A DNA stretch of 64,000 nucleotides from Chamaecyparis obtusa (taxonomy: Eukaryota > Streptophyta > Pinopsida > Cupressales > Cupressaceae): the NCBI GenBank assembly GCA_027943335.1, contig BSBK01005142.1, positions 434,001 through 498,000 of the forward strand. Reading direction: 5' to 3'. Below are positions 39,610 to 51,719 of this stretch, piece by piece; position 1 is the stretch's first letter, and each line of letters starts with the position of its first letter. The position numbers and the translations under genes were made by a program. The notes beneath the pieces are model-generated. The model was not told where the DNA came from and did no database searches. It worked only from the letters and a program-made list of their open reading frames with translations.

Positions 39610-41287
39610 GAACAGGAGAAGGCACAAGAAGAGCTAAAAAGGAATATTGTTGAATATAGAGCCTTTTTGGAATCTTGTGATTTCATAAAGGTGCATACCT
39701 TAAACTTTGTCTCAAAATGTTTTATGGCTCTGTTAATTATAAGATTTATTAGAATGATTGATTGTTTGATGTCTAATTTTTAGACCAATACTCAATGGAG
39801 GAAAGTTCAAGATAGGCTGGAGAATGATCAGAGATGCTCAAGACTGGATAAAACAGACCAGTTGGAGATTTTCCAGGTGACATTGATTTCCATGTTCTTC
39901 ATTTTTCTAGCGAGTTTGTTTTCTTATCTTAGCCATTAATATGGGTTTTTGATATGGCAGGACTTTATATGTGATTTGGAGAAGGAAGAAGTACAAAAGA
40001 TTCAAAAGGTGTCTAGAATAAGAGAGTAGTTGTGCTTCCATAGTTCTCACTGTCTTATTTTTTGCACATTGCAATGACTTGAATATTCTTAAACGCAGGA
40101 ACAATTGCGCCAAAAAGAACGTAAAAATCGGGATGAATTTCGAAGATTAATGGAGGATCATAAAGCAACTGGCCTACTTACAGCAAATACACACTGGCCT
40201 GATTACTGTGCCAAGGTATTAAATGTTTGGATTTTGTTTTGAATTCTTTTATAAAAATTTAATGTTTTGTTTTGGCATAATTCATTTCCATTAAAATATT
40301 TGATCTGTTTTATTGTAGGTCAAGGACCATCCTGCTTATCTAGCCGTGGCTTCAAATACATCTGGTTCACCGCCCAATGATTTGTTTGAAGATGTTGCAG
40401 AAGGGATGAAAAAGAAGGTATGAAAGTTACATATTTTTCAAATCTTTTATTGCAGAAGTTAATTGCACTTTCACAATCAGGTTTGCAATCATTATTACTC
40501 AATGCAATGTATGTTTGATTCTTTTGATGAAATCTTACTTTGAATCTGATGTATATTTGGCAGTACCAGGAGGATAAAGCAAACATAAAAGATGCTATGA
40601 AAGCAGGAAAGGTGTGTCTTTGTGCTTTGAGATTTTCCATGGAATGTAAAGCATATTGTAATCCCTTTGATGTAATAATTGCAGCTCACAGTAACATCAA
40701 CATGGACTCTTGACAAGTTCAAAGCCTTCATTGGTGAAGTATATAATTTGGCTGCTGCATCTGAAACAAATCTAAAGGTTTGTTCTGGTTCTGTATCTAG
40801 ATTTTTGGTCTAGGCTAAAGAAGTCTTTACAATAAAAGTATTTGGTAGTTTACTTTGGGACAATGTTGTCGCATATTGTCATGCTCATATCAAATACTAT
40901 TTATGCAAACACGGACCTTATCCTTATGTGCCATATGACTTTGGTTTCTAACTGATTAGATCATTACACCAGCTGTATTATGTTTTGACTCATTTGCACT
41001 AGTGAGTAGTTACTGAAAGTGAATCACTATCACAAATCCACAATATTCTTTTCTCATTAGTAGATAATGAAGTTTTGTTAGGTTAAACTGAAAGAAATGC
41101 AAATGTTGAAAGTAATGCAAGTTGTTTTGGGATATATGATTTTGTTTGGTCTTATTGGCATCTTGTGTATTCCTGCTAGCTTGTGTTTGAAGAAGTTCTT
41201 GAACAAGCAAAGGAAAAGGAAGAGAAAGAAGCGAAAAAGAGAGAAAGGCTGGCAGATGATTTCATGGTTTTGCTTTATTCTGTGAAG
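39610..41287 (+). CDS. PRP40: PRP40-like splicing factor, FF-domain exons (eight intact exons)
   Basis: Pre-mRNA-processing protein 40 acts in the nucleus with U1 snRNP. Exons, each with AG acceptor and GT donor: 39610-39690, 39784-39876, 39961-40008, 40099-40215, 40319-40417, 40564-40611, 40685-40777 and 41180-41287. All eight are phase 0 multiples of three with no stop. They encode FF repeats: [20 protein letters not shown] and [34 protein letters not shown] with [17 protein letters not shown] and [16 protein letters not shown]; then [15 protein letters not shown] and [17 protein letters not shown]. The pattern matches plant PRP40 FF3 onward. The N-terminal WW and first FF exons are not found intact, and the next exons are damaged, so this may be a partial or dying gene copy. 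Confidence 0.88.
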
Positions 41288-41457
41288 GTTTATATTCTTC
41301 ATTTTGGAAAAAATACTTCTAATGGAGTCTCCTTTTCCTTTACTTCTTTTACACCTGGAGTAAATTTTCATACTGAGCTGTACATTAAAAATCCTTATTA
41401 TGACTGAATTTCTATCTACTTAATGTTGGATTAATTATATTGTTTTTTTCATTTCAA

Positions 41458-41734
41458 AAAATTGCTGCTTCCTCAAAATGGGAGGATTGCATACCTTTGC
41501 TCAAAGATGCCCAAGCATACAAGTAAAAGAGCCACTATTAATAATTAATCTTATTGTAAGTAATAAAAGGCAGTTATTATGTGCCTTACACTATTAGCAG
41601 TGATAAATATATCTTGGATATGAATATTCAGGGAAATTAGTGATGAAAGCTTTAGTCGGGAGATATTTGATGAGTACATTGCACATCTTCAAGAAAAAGT
41701 TAAGGAAAGGAAACACAAATGAGATGAAGAAAAG
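41458..41734 (+). pseudogene. PRP40: PRP40-like exons 9 and 10, damaged
   Basis: Exon 9 (41458-41522) encodes KIAASSKWEDCIPLLKDAQA but lacks its acceptor: the two bases before it are AA (41456-41457), where AG is needed. Its donor GTAAAA is present. Exon 10 (41632-41734) follows an AG acceptor in the correct phase (EISDESFSREIFDEYIAHL), then has an in-frame TGA at 41720-41722 before DEEK and the GTAGAT donor. In the duplicated copy at 41984-42008 the same codons read KRDEEK with CGA instead of TGA. These changes would end the protein before the charged C-terminal tail usual for PRP40. The tail exons are not seen, as retroelement G lies downstream. Confidence 0.8.
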
Positions 41735-42119
41735 GTAGATGATCTTGTTACTTTTCTTTTGTCTGTTTATCTTTATCATTTCCTATTTCATATCTAAAGT
41801 TGTTAAGATCTAATAGATTAAATACTTCAGACTTCAACATTCCATATTGTTGTTGAAAGATCTTCCGAAAGAATACTGGGGTGAGTGTTGTATTAAGAAT
41901 GCAAATTAGACCTCCTTATGTAGATTATTGTATTACTAACAAGTTATATTTTAACTACTTTTAGAAACTAGCTATTAGAAGTTACGCAAACGAGATGAAG
42001 AAAAGGTAGATGATCTTGTTACTTTTCTTTCTTCTGTTTATCTTTATCATTTCCTGTTTCATATCTAAATTTGTTAAGATCTTATAGATTAAATACTTCA
42101 GACTTCAACATTCATATTG
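41721..42119. repeat. Tandem duplication at the PRP40 3' side
   Basis: Segment A (41721 to about 41860, end of exon 10 plus intron) recurs at 41992-42119. Segment B (41874-41984) lies between the two A copies and recurs at 49280-49390, right after element G. The order is A, B, A', element G, B', so element G sits inside the second copy of a tandem repeat of about 270 bp. Copies differ by few bases. Confidence 0.9.
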
Positions 42120-42120
42120 T

Positions 42121-42584
42121 TGTTGAAAAACTTTATGAGGGATGAATTAGTATTACAAAACTTTGATCTTTTCAACTTTAAACAATTATAAACAATCCAA
42201 AGTAATGCAGAAATAAAAAGAACATATAAGCATAACACATTACTCATGACACCATGATTTGTTCTCGAAGAAACCCTAGTCAAAGGGAAAACCCTGGTGG
42301 GGATGGTACCCACACATATGCACTAAAATATAATATCCCTGTTAGGAGATGATTGTTACATAGTACATTTCCTTGTTAGAGGAATACAAAACCCTGTTAG
42401 GGGTATACAAAACGCCTGGTTAAAGGTGGTGAGCACACTGCTCTTACAATCAATACTTGTCTCAAAATAGTTCTCAAAAGGGGAACAATACAAGCACTTA
42501 TCTTGCTTCAATAGTTCCAATTGTAACTCAGCCTCTTACTGATCTCGCATATGATCTATGCTCTTCTATTCGCAAACTTACTCT

Positions 42585-42625
<41 letters not shown>

Positions 42626-43174
42626 ACCATACATCACTTTTACAAAAACACTCCATACTTATACTAAATCAACATTCCAGTCAGCTTCGCAATTATCATG
42701 CAAAACATAATAATAACTCATGCAAATGTTATCTATGAAGTCGACACTCTTACAATACCAAAGAGTCGGCAATATACTTTATTCACCTGTCTTAGCATGT
42801 TACCATATTCACTTTTCCTTCCTTAATCTTCGCAACTGTTCATATACCCTGTTACACTATTTTATTGCCTTCGTATATCTTTCGAACACTGTATCTCACA
42901 AATATGATAACCAAAACTTATGCGATCTTAACTGAAGCATGTGTATATCCCAATATACCTCCAGTTAACTTTGCAAGCCATAATACCTTATATATCTTCA
43001 TTGCTGACCAAAACTGTGCCACTGTACCCTATCATCATGATTCTGCACTTACTCATTTTCATGATTGAGACTCTGGTGGCAATCTCCACAACATGCGATA
43101 ATTTTATCATAAGTGTTGCCATAAATGACAACCCTTAAGTGATTCCCTGTACTCCAAAACATCATGTGCCAACA
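42121..43174 (-). repeat. 3' LTR of element G
   Basis: 1054 bp, matching 48217-49279. It contains an (ATC)13 run at 42585-42623. Its left edge has diverged from the partner (TGTTGAAAAACTTTATGAGGG against TGTTAGGATTAGGTAATAC). Confidence 0.92.
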
Positions 43175-43432
43175 ATCTCTCCCTTTCGCATTGATGACAA
43201 CACTTAGAAAAATGACTAAGTGTTATAATACAACTTTCTTTTTATTTCCTTTTATTTCCTTCTTTTCTAAAAGATTTTTTTGTTTCTTTTCTGTTACTTT
43301 TTTTGTTTCTTTTCTTTTCTACACACAACTCTACATATTTCTTTTTATTCCTCATTTTTCCTTTTTCTTCCTCTTCCTTTGACATCAATGGAAAAGGTAT
43401 TCTCACAATTGTAGAACTTAAGCACAAGTGGT

Positions 43433-46400
43433 TTAGTGCTTACTCACCAGATTTAAGATATATTGGAAGGAGATTTCCAAGGTCTTAACTTCTTCAATCC
43501 ATGAACTTATCAGTAGTTCACTAACATGGATTAATCCATTCAGTGCATACGACACTATTTTTGCTGCCTTAAGCTCAGTAAGAGTAGATACTAACATTGA
43601 ACCTTCCACTTTTATCATCTCTGAGAGATGAGTCTCCAACATTGTGAGCTTAGGAGTTGATAGGCTTCTTAATGAGCCAAATCTGTCTGCAACTCTCCCT
43701 TTCTCCATTTCTAGTACTCCTATCTTGTCCAATAGCCTAGATTTCTCCTTATCTACTCTCCCATAGTTTGTGAAGATGATTCACAACTGTCCATTATACT
43801 GTCAAGGCTAGCCCTGTCTTTTTCTATGACCTCTTCAATATTCTTTAAATGTCTACAAGGGTTTATGCAATAGTTGTAAAGTTTCCTGCCTTGTGCTACA
43901 CAACTCTTGGATTTAAGAGTGGTAGCCTTAAGAATGCCTAAGTCCCATGAAATGGACTTACAAACTTCGCTCAACTTCTTCTCCAAGAAGTTCTTTTCAG
44001 CCTTTTCCTCTGCTGTCTTTAGCAATGAGTCAAAATGACTATCAAAGCTATCCAATACCATACCAAGATTCTCAACCTCATCCTTGTCTTTGAGGATAAC
44101 TGGTGAGGGGAGTAGCTTGTTCACTGTCTCTACAACCCTGATCATTATCTTAGCTCTTTTGTCTCCTTTCTGAACTGATCTCTCCTTAGCTTTAGCAAAA
44201 GTGATAAATGAAAGTCTCATCAGCTCTTCTTCATCCATGCTGTCCACATCAGAACTGACTGGTTTGGCCACACTTGCCAACAATAGGGATGTATCCAGTC
44301 TGACCTCAGCAACTTTTTTTTATTTTGGTCGTCTTTCTTGCTTTTTTTCTTGCTGTAATTCCTTCTCCTGTTCTTTTTCTTCTTGTTTCTCTTTTGATTT
44401 TCCTTCCTCTATCTATTCCTGATTTTTAACCTCCATCGCATTGTCCATATTGTCCATAAATGGATCATTTACATCCTGCAAAGTGTCAAGGTTAACAAGC
44501 ACACAAGTGACAAAGAAGTCTGGTTGTATGCTAACTTGAGCACTTTCATCTATTGCCTTTGAAATCTCTCCTAAACCCAAGGATATAGGCTTAGAAGCTT
44601 TAGGAGGTGAAACCTTTCTAGGCATGTCATACATTAGAACTTGGTCTAATGCCTTTTGGGTGTCCTCAATCACCTCATCATATTTTCTAGCCATAATCTT
44701 GACTAGTCTGGTCTTTGTCCTTAGCAGGGGTTTTAGTGCTTTTATGATTCTTTCTCTTTCCTAAATTGACACAACTGGTAACATATCATCAATTGTTTTA
44801 TATCTTATGTTCTCATCTTCTAAATGTGCTAATTGTTTCCTAATTGCCAGTTTGTTGTACAGGTCTTTGGGGACACTTGCTTCAACTTCCAACAGATTCT
44901 TCTTAAAAACTAGCAGATGCTCAATGATAGTGTCCTCAATGATTGCTTGGTCCTCAGGGCTATATCTTTCATAGTATCTGTTTATTGATATCAGATTTCC
45001 ATATTTGATAACTCTTTTCTATAGTGATTTCATATCTGGTTTCCACAAGGATTGTGGATTCTTTTGAACAGTTTTCTCTACCTTTTTCTCCATTACCTTC
45101 TCTTCCTTCTTCTTCCTCTTTACCTCTATCTCTTTTTCCTTTGGACTAACTTGCTTAACTGATTTTGATGATCTTCTAGGAACAATGGCAGTCACAACTT
45201 CTTGTGATTCTTCCTCTTGAGATATTGATAAATCAACAATGTCATCAGTGGGAACTGCTGTCTTTTCTATCTCTAAGGGAATGGGTGCATATGTGGCCAT
45301 ATTGGAAGATGCCTCCATCTTATTTTTGATATCTATTAACTGCGCTTTTGTAATACCCACCATCGCAGTGATGTCTTCCATAATCTTGCTGACTTTCCTT
45401 TTTCTTATTACTTTTTCTTGTTCTTCTCTGACTTTCTCATATTTCTCCCTGTATGTACCCCATCTTTCTTGAGTAGGGTCCTTTTCTACTGCCAATACAT
45501 TCTCTACTTGCATAGTCATTACTTTAGCACTTACCTCATATCCCATAGGATAGCACCATTTGGTTCTAGGCTCAACTGGCTCAAAGCAGACACAATCAGT
45601 TTCAACCATGAAATAGATAGTGTCCTCATATTTCTCTACTAAGTTTTTTGGAATCCTGTACCTTTCTTTCATCTGCCTCTGCATAATCTTAATCATGCCA
45701 AACAATTCTCCATCAATCCAGTCCTTTTTTTGTCTTCTATAGTATTCTGAGATTTGTAGACTAGTGGGTTCATTATCTTTCCATGCTCTAGGATGCATGT
45801 GAGAAAAGTTGTGAATGATATGAATGTACATGTGAACTAGCAATGAAGCAAACCTAAAGGCCTTAGATTTATCCTTCTTTATAACTTTTACATTCTCAAT
45901 GAATTGTTGAGCTAGAATTTCACAAAGATTGTACTTCTTGTTCTCTTTTACCATTATGTAGGCCATCATTATAACTCCAGTTGATACATAATTAAGTCTA
46001 CAACTGTAAAACAACTTGTAGCCAATCAACATTGCTACCAATCTGACAACTTGTAAATAAACATCATTTACTGTCATTGCCCTTTTATCCCATTTAGAGT
46101 GTGTTAGGGTTTCAACTTCTTTTCTCAGGTTCTTCTCACCAACAGGTAGGGCTCCTTCATTGTCAAGGCCTGTGATATCATGGGTCAACTGAGCACATAT
46201 CTTAATAGGTTGATCACCTATCCATAAGAGCTGATCATGAACTCTGCTCAGAATGATTTTGAATCATTTGACTTTTGTGAACTCTGTGAGTCGGGTTAAC
46301 TTGAGTATTGACAGCTCTTTTAGATGTTTAAATTATTCTGTCATAGACCCATTTACTTCTAACATACTGTTCAACTCATTGAAGATGTTAGCTTCCCAAA

Positions 46401-46650
46401 TAATCTCATACTTGCAGTGTATGTATGCCCTAATATCCTCTACGTGTAACACACCTACGGGGTTTGAGAAAATGCCCCTTCCTAATCATCCTTACAGGAT
46501 TTGAATGGATGCCTTTTGAATTTGTATCTGGGTTTGTCTACAACATCATAAACTATTGGTGCATCCATGACTTTCCAAAGAGATTAGGTCTATATACCTT
46601 GAATGCACATGAATCTGATGATTGGCTTCACGCGAACACAAAATCTTTTA
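43433..46650 (-). pseudogene. Long ORF2 of element G, unknown function
   Basis: Minus-strand protein of roughly 1050 codons, not a known pol domain. The longest open part is 46188-45019 (389 codons), preceded by DQLLWIGDQPIKICAQLTHD and broken only by point stops. The same frame continues through 44694-44413 and 44283-43753, and after a frameshift near 43740 to 43433. Upstream of 46450 the frame shifts at least once. The segment LNYVSTGVIMMAYIMVKENK with the following LAQQFIENV and FRFASLLVHMYIHII is compact and mostly alpha-helical. It faintly recalls the 'putative plant transposon protein' domain seen in other plant elements, but I cannot confirm this. Lys/Glu-rich, coiled-coil-like stretches follow (45019-45450, 44300-44420). 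Confidence 0.6.
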
Positions 46651-47060
46651 GCTAGATTACTGCTATGCTTTCCTTAGTTGTTGATCAACAAATGGTGTAG
46701 GAATGAAATCCTTCAAGTCTTTTATCTATCGCAAGTTGAGTGTGTGCATTAAACATAGGTAGCTCAACTTCGCATGCCGTTTAGCCAATGCAAAACTCGC
46801 AAACAAAAAAGATGAATCTTTAAGTGTTGCGATCTCATCCACATACTCCACAACATCCGTACACATCACACCTAAGCTCGTATGAGCTTACTCCACTTAT
46901 ACAGGGGATGGATAATTTCTGTTGCTTGCATCCAATGCTCCCCATAAGGCCATGAGGCCTTCTAGGATGATACGTCAAAGAACTCATCATGCAAAGACAC
47001 AACATCATCAACTGTCTCTCCATGAACCACTGACTTTTACTTTCCATATCTTCTCATCCT
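46651..47060 (-). other. Spacer between ORF1 and ORF2 of element G
   Basis: No continuous reading frame that I can link to either ORF. It may be an untranslated spacer or decayed coding sequence. Confidence 0.5.
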
Positions 47061-48157
47061 CTGATTTCTTGTATTGACTCTCATATTCATTCATGTGATC
47101 ATTTAGGCCTTTGCCACTATCACCAACATTCTTCCTTATAACCATAGGAGGTGGTCCTTCTGGTTTACTAGATCTCCTTGGTCCTCTTCTATTGTCATCT
47201 CCATTATATCTACAAAACTTCGCAATGTGACCTAGATTGTTACATTTGTAACAAATAGGTGGTCTTCTTCTTTCTTGATTAGTCTACAACTTACAGTACC
47301 TTGCTGTGTGCCCAAAGTTATTGCATTTCTGACATGTAATCTTGGCTCCAGATTCTTCTCTGACATAGTCTTTCTTATACCTGGACTGATTAGGTTTTCT
47401 ATAATCTGCCTTCTTGTGTCCATACTCATAGCAATTAAAACAATAGCTGGTAAAGGGTTTAGAGTTACCTTTACTTCTGCAATCTCTTTTCATATGTCCA
47501 ACTTTGTTACATCCGAAACATCTACCTCTGAAGGGTCTGAACTATTCTCTAGGTTCTTCATTTGTAGACATTTCTTCAGGAATAGGTCTTTCCTCATTCT
47601 TGGCTTCTTTTGGTTCTTCTTGAGTTTTTGAACTTTAAGCTTCATTGAATCCACTCATATCTCCTTTAGGCTTTTGTCTTGCTCTTTGTTCATCACTCTT
47701 GTCACTGCTCGTGTAAATTTTCAATGAGTAATTTGGCTTGAGTGAGATCACCTTTAATGATCCAATTGTATTTATCCAGTTCCTGATATTTATCCTTGTA
47801 GTGGTCAAGTTCGGTCTTCATTTGTCCTATCTGCAAGTTAGCTTCTTTTAGTGACTCTTCAACTTTGTTTCTTTCATCCTTTTCATGCTGAATCTCTTTG
47901 ATAATCAAAAGATTGATTTGTTCTTTTTCTTGCTCGAACATCCTTACTTTGTCTGATGTATCATTGTTTGAACCTTCTTTGATCTTCTCCACAAGGTCTT
48001 GTCTCTGAATTTTCGCAATCTCAAGCTATTCTTTAAGTTTCCTCATGAAACCTTCTGCTCTTCTCAATTTAAACTTCAGTTTGCCATTCTCAACTTTCAT
48101 CTTATCTAGATCTTCAAGTGTAGCTTCAAAGTTCACTTGCAAAACTTCTGAATCCAT
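47061..48157 (-). pseudogene. Coiled-coil protein with four CCHC-type knuckles (ORF1 of element G)
   Basis: The start is taken at 48157 (MDSEVLQVNFEATLEDLDKM), 44 bases inside the primer site. The N-terminal third is heptad-rich coiled coil (47992-47702: EQEKEQINLLIIKEIQHEKD, LDHYKDKYQELDKY). A TAG lies after MRKLKE, and a frameshift follows near 47700. The C-terminal part carries four knuckles: CFGCNKVGHMKRDC, CFNCYEYGHKKADY (last Cys is Tyr), CQKCNNFGHTARYC, and after a TAG at 47284 CYKCNNLGHIAKFC. Zinc knuckles bind nucleic acid and are typical of gag. I see no capsid-like Copia gag core, unlike elements A and C. It is probably a gag-like packaging protein. Confidence 0.75.
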
Positions 48158-48200
48158 TTTGATCTTCCTTAAGTTATTAGACTTTTTCTTCAAGGGCCAA

Positions 48201-48214
48201 TGGCTCTGATACCA
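48201..48214 (-). other. Primer-binding site of element G
   Basis: On the minus strand TGGTATCAGAGCCA, the exact Met-tRNA type used by plant Copia elements, two bases from the 5' LTR. Confidence 0.93.
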
Positions 48215-48216
48215 AT

Positions 48217-49279
48217 TGTTAGGATTAGGTAATACTTAGAGGGGGGTTGAATCAGTATTACAGAAATTTGATCTTTTCAACTTTAAATAATTATAAACAA
48301 TCCAAAGTAATGCAGAAATAAAAAGAACATATAAGCATAACACATTATTCATGACACCATGATTTGTTCTCGAGGAAACCCTGGCCAAAGGGAAAACCCT
48401 GATGGGGATGGTACCCACAAATATGCACTAAAATATAATATCCTTGTTAGGAGATCTAGCCCTGTTAGGAGCTGATTGTTACATAGTACATTTCTTTGTT
48501 AGAGGAATACAAAACCCTGTTAGGGGTATACAAAACACTTGTTAAAGGTGGTGAGCACACTACTTTTACAATCAATACTTGTCTCAAAATAGCTCTCAAA
48601 AGGGGAACAATACAAGCACTTATCTTGCTTAGTTAGTTCCAATTGTAACTCGGCCTCTTATTGATCTTGAATATGATCTCTTCTTTTCTATTCACAAATT
48701 TACTCTATCATCATCATCATCATCATCATCATCATACCATACATCTCTTTTACAAAAACACTCCTACTTATACAAAATCAGCCTTCCAGTCGGCTTCACA
48801 ATTATCATGCAAAACATAATAATAACTCATGAAAATGTTATCTATGGAGTTGGCACTCTTACAATACCAAAGAGTCAAAAATATACTTTATTCACTTGTC
48901 TTAGCGGTTTACCATATTCACTTTTCCTTAATCTTCACAACTGTTCATTTACTCTGTTACACTGTTTTACTGCCTTCACATATCTTCCGAACACTGTATC
49001 TCACAAATCTAATAACCAAAACTTATGCAATCTTAACTGAAGCATGTATATATCCCAAAATACCTCCAGTTAACTTCACAAGCCATAATAGCTCATAAAT
49101 CTTCATCGCTAACCAAAACTGTGCCATTGTACCCTGTCATCTTGATTCTGCACTTAGTCATTTTCATGACTGAGACTTTGGTGGAAATCTCCACAACATG
49201 CGATCACTCTATCATAAGTGTTGTAATAAATGACAACCCTTAAGTGATTCCCAGTACTCCAAAACATCATATGCCAACA
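48217..49279 (-). repeat. 5' LTR of element G
   Basis: 1063 bp, partner of 42121-43174, with (ATC)9 at 48707-48733. Confidence 0.93.
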
Positions 49280-49390
49280 TATTGGGGTGAGTGTTGTATT
49301 AAGAATGCAAATTAGACCTCCTTATGTAGATTATTGTATTACTAACAAGTTATATTTTAACTACTTTTAGAAACTAGCTATTAGAAGTTA

Positions 49391-50476
49391 AATTGTTGCA
49401 AACTAGCCTTTATCAAGATCTGATATGACCTGTTAGTGTTGAAAATTGCAGATGATCAAAATTAATCAGAAAACCTCTGATTCTTAACTCTTGTAGTCCC
49501 AATAGATGCATCAAACAATAACAAACACTAAGGTAATAAGGATCTAAGTCCTTCATTTTGAGCTTTCAGCTACAAGTGGGTATACCTATCAGATTGAATT
49601 CTTCAAATATCACATAGTGATCTGTATGCTTGATACAGATCTAAACATATAACTCTCACAAAACTTTAAAGTAAATCATCATTTATATTTGATTGATGGT
49701 TAAAACAGTGCAACCTAAGCAATGACCAGTGCCAAATCTTAGGGCGTCCAAGTCAATAAACATACATCTACACAAAACCTTTCAATTCAAATAATCCCAA
49801 ACCCCAGATAAAATGCCTTATAGATTATCCTTTCATGTATACATTATATCATCAAATTCATGCACAAACATTTAAATCTCTAAGACCTCACTCAAGATTT
49901 ACCCCTCCCTTGAAAGGAACTCAAGATTCAACCCCACTATCTACCTTGTAGAAAGATGTATCTAAACTGCCTTACATATTAAATACACAAAGAAATCAAA
50001 TTCATATATGAAGATGACAAAATACATTCATGGAACTTCAGTATATTTCTATTGATAAATTTCTTGCATTAGTACATTCATAAAACTGAGATTTCTTGGA
50101 ATCAAAACACTAAATCTAGAAACTCCTATTACACTGAATAATTCACCACCTTTTGGTGTCACTTAGAACTTAATATATATAGAAAAACCATCTTGGAATC
50201 CTTGAGAAATGGATGGAACAAGCTTCAGATGGTTTTGTCAGTGACTTGCACTAGAGTACAAAATATATTTAAATTGTAACAGAAAAGAAGGAAAATGGTG
50301 CTAGAAGTTGTTTCTTCTCATGGCGAGTTCCCTTCAAGTTGCACCTTTGTTTGTTGGTATTCAAAGAAACTGCCAAAGTTGTTGTGTGAATGATGACCGC
50401 CATCTAGCTAACCTACATCATCCTCTTCATGATAATTGCTCTCCTTATGCTCATAGATCAGGTGCAATGCTGGACT
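49391..50476. other. AT-rich region, no gene seen
   Basis: It continues from duplicated segment B'. It may be PRP40 intron at the left and an untranslated or LTR part of the ORF fragment to its right. No partner repeat was found. Confidence 0.45.
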
Positions 50477-51717
50477 TCAATCTTCTTCTATCTCTTCTAT
50501 ATCAATTGTTGCAGTCTTCTTCTTCTTTGGTTTAGTACTCTTATCCCATGCAACAACTTCTTCTTCTGATGGCCAGGTGTACATTTTCAGGCTCTGTAAC
50601 TGCTTGACCTGCTTATCCCATCTTGAATCAGTGATGGCCTTTGTGTCAACAATAAACTTAGTACATTCATTTTCTATTTTGAATATGTCATCCAAAATGT
50701 TGTTGCACCTATCAATGTCTAAGGACCCATCAATATTAAAAAATGCCTCTTGTTTAATCATTATTTGGCTCATATTTGACTTCCATTCCTCAATTCCTAT
50801 GATGTTACCATCACTTGTGCAAATTGGAGGGATGAACTTGCTAAAATCGGGGCCAAACATATTCATCTTGTTTCTCACCTAATTTTCCTTACCTTTGAAA
50901 AACCCCCAGGTGGCACCAATCAATTCTATCTTCTCTCCCACTTCAATGAATGATTCTGGGATATCTACTCTGTGAGGTTGGAGTGCTTCAAGCTTTTCAA
51001 ACAATGCTACTCTGCCAGACCAGGTGTTGAAAAGTGGCTCTAGAGTAGCCATTACATCCTTAATGCTGTTATTAGTTTCTTGTAGCATAGTATAAGAACT
51101 ATGGAATGAATCCATTTTTCCTTTTATTATTTCACACATATGCTGCAAGATATTAGAGAGTGCCTCGAGGGCTACGTCCAAACTTTTCTTTTCTAGTTCT
51201 CATGTTAAATCAATAGGGGCTTCTTCTTCTGATTAAACTGCAGCCTCAATCTGTAGGGCTGGAGGAGGAGCTGCCTTGGACTTTTCTTCAAGCTTAGCTT
51301 TTTATTCTGCAAGCTCATCTTCCAATGCCTTTATCTGCATTATTTTATGGTCTATGTCCTTTGATATACCAGCAGTTTCTTGGAACAACTTCCCATACCT
51401 ATATGACAATTGGGCAGTTTTGGCCTCATTTAGATGGGCAAAATGTGTTATTGCCTTTAATACTCAAGATCACTGGTGTTTTGAACAGTCCAGATGATCT
51501 TATTCCCTTCCAACTTTTCTTCTATGCTCACCAGGGAAGGCATTTGAGTTCTTGGTGCTAGTGACCACAATGCCAAAGCCTGGGATTTGGGATCATACCC
51601 TGATCCTTTGATGATATCACCAATCTGGGTCTGATGTGAAAGATTTCCCTTAGGTTGCTTCCTAATTTGATCAATGATGAAGGCAGATGTTAGGTCCCAT
51701 CCTGGTGCTAATAGCAT
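50477..51717 (-). pseudogene. Coiled-coil ORF fragment of a G-like element
   Basis: Minus-strand reading. 51717-51457 starts MLLAPGWDLTSAFIIDQIRK in one frame. After a frameshift near 51440 another frame runs to 50477 with three stops: LEALSNILQHMCEIIKGKMD, LFEKLEALQPHRVDIPESF, WKSNMSQIMIKQEAFFNIDG, a Lys-rich KPKKKK patch and an acidic end. I do not recognise a domain. The style (coiled coil, charged tail, same strand, no pol nearby) resembles the C-terminal part of ORF2 in element G, so this is probably a remnant of a related element, cut at its upstream side by element H at about 51720. Confidence 0.55.
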
Positions 51718-51719
51718 TC

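Larger units (their letters stand above)
42121..49279 (-). mobile_element. Non-autonomous LTR retrotransposon G with two non-pol ORFs
   Basis: LTRs lie at 42121-43174 and 48217-49279. On the minus strand the 5' LTR is at the right, starting TGTTGGCATATGATG. The primer site TGGTATCAGAGCCA (48201-48214) follows, and the purine tract GCGAAAGGGAGAGAT (43175-43189) precedes the 3' LTR. TATTG occurs at 42115-42119 and 49280-49284, consistent with a target duplication one base offset from the left boundary. The interior codes for a coiled-coil/CCHC protein and a long unknown protein. No protease, integrase, RT or RNase H is visible, so it must borrow them. Confidence 0.92.

Noticed and set aside
39610..41734. 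A fully functional PRP40 gene
   Set aside because: Exon 9 lacks its acceptor, exon 10 has a TGA, and the WW and first FF exons are missing or broken.
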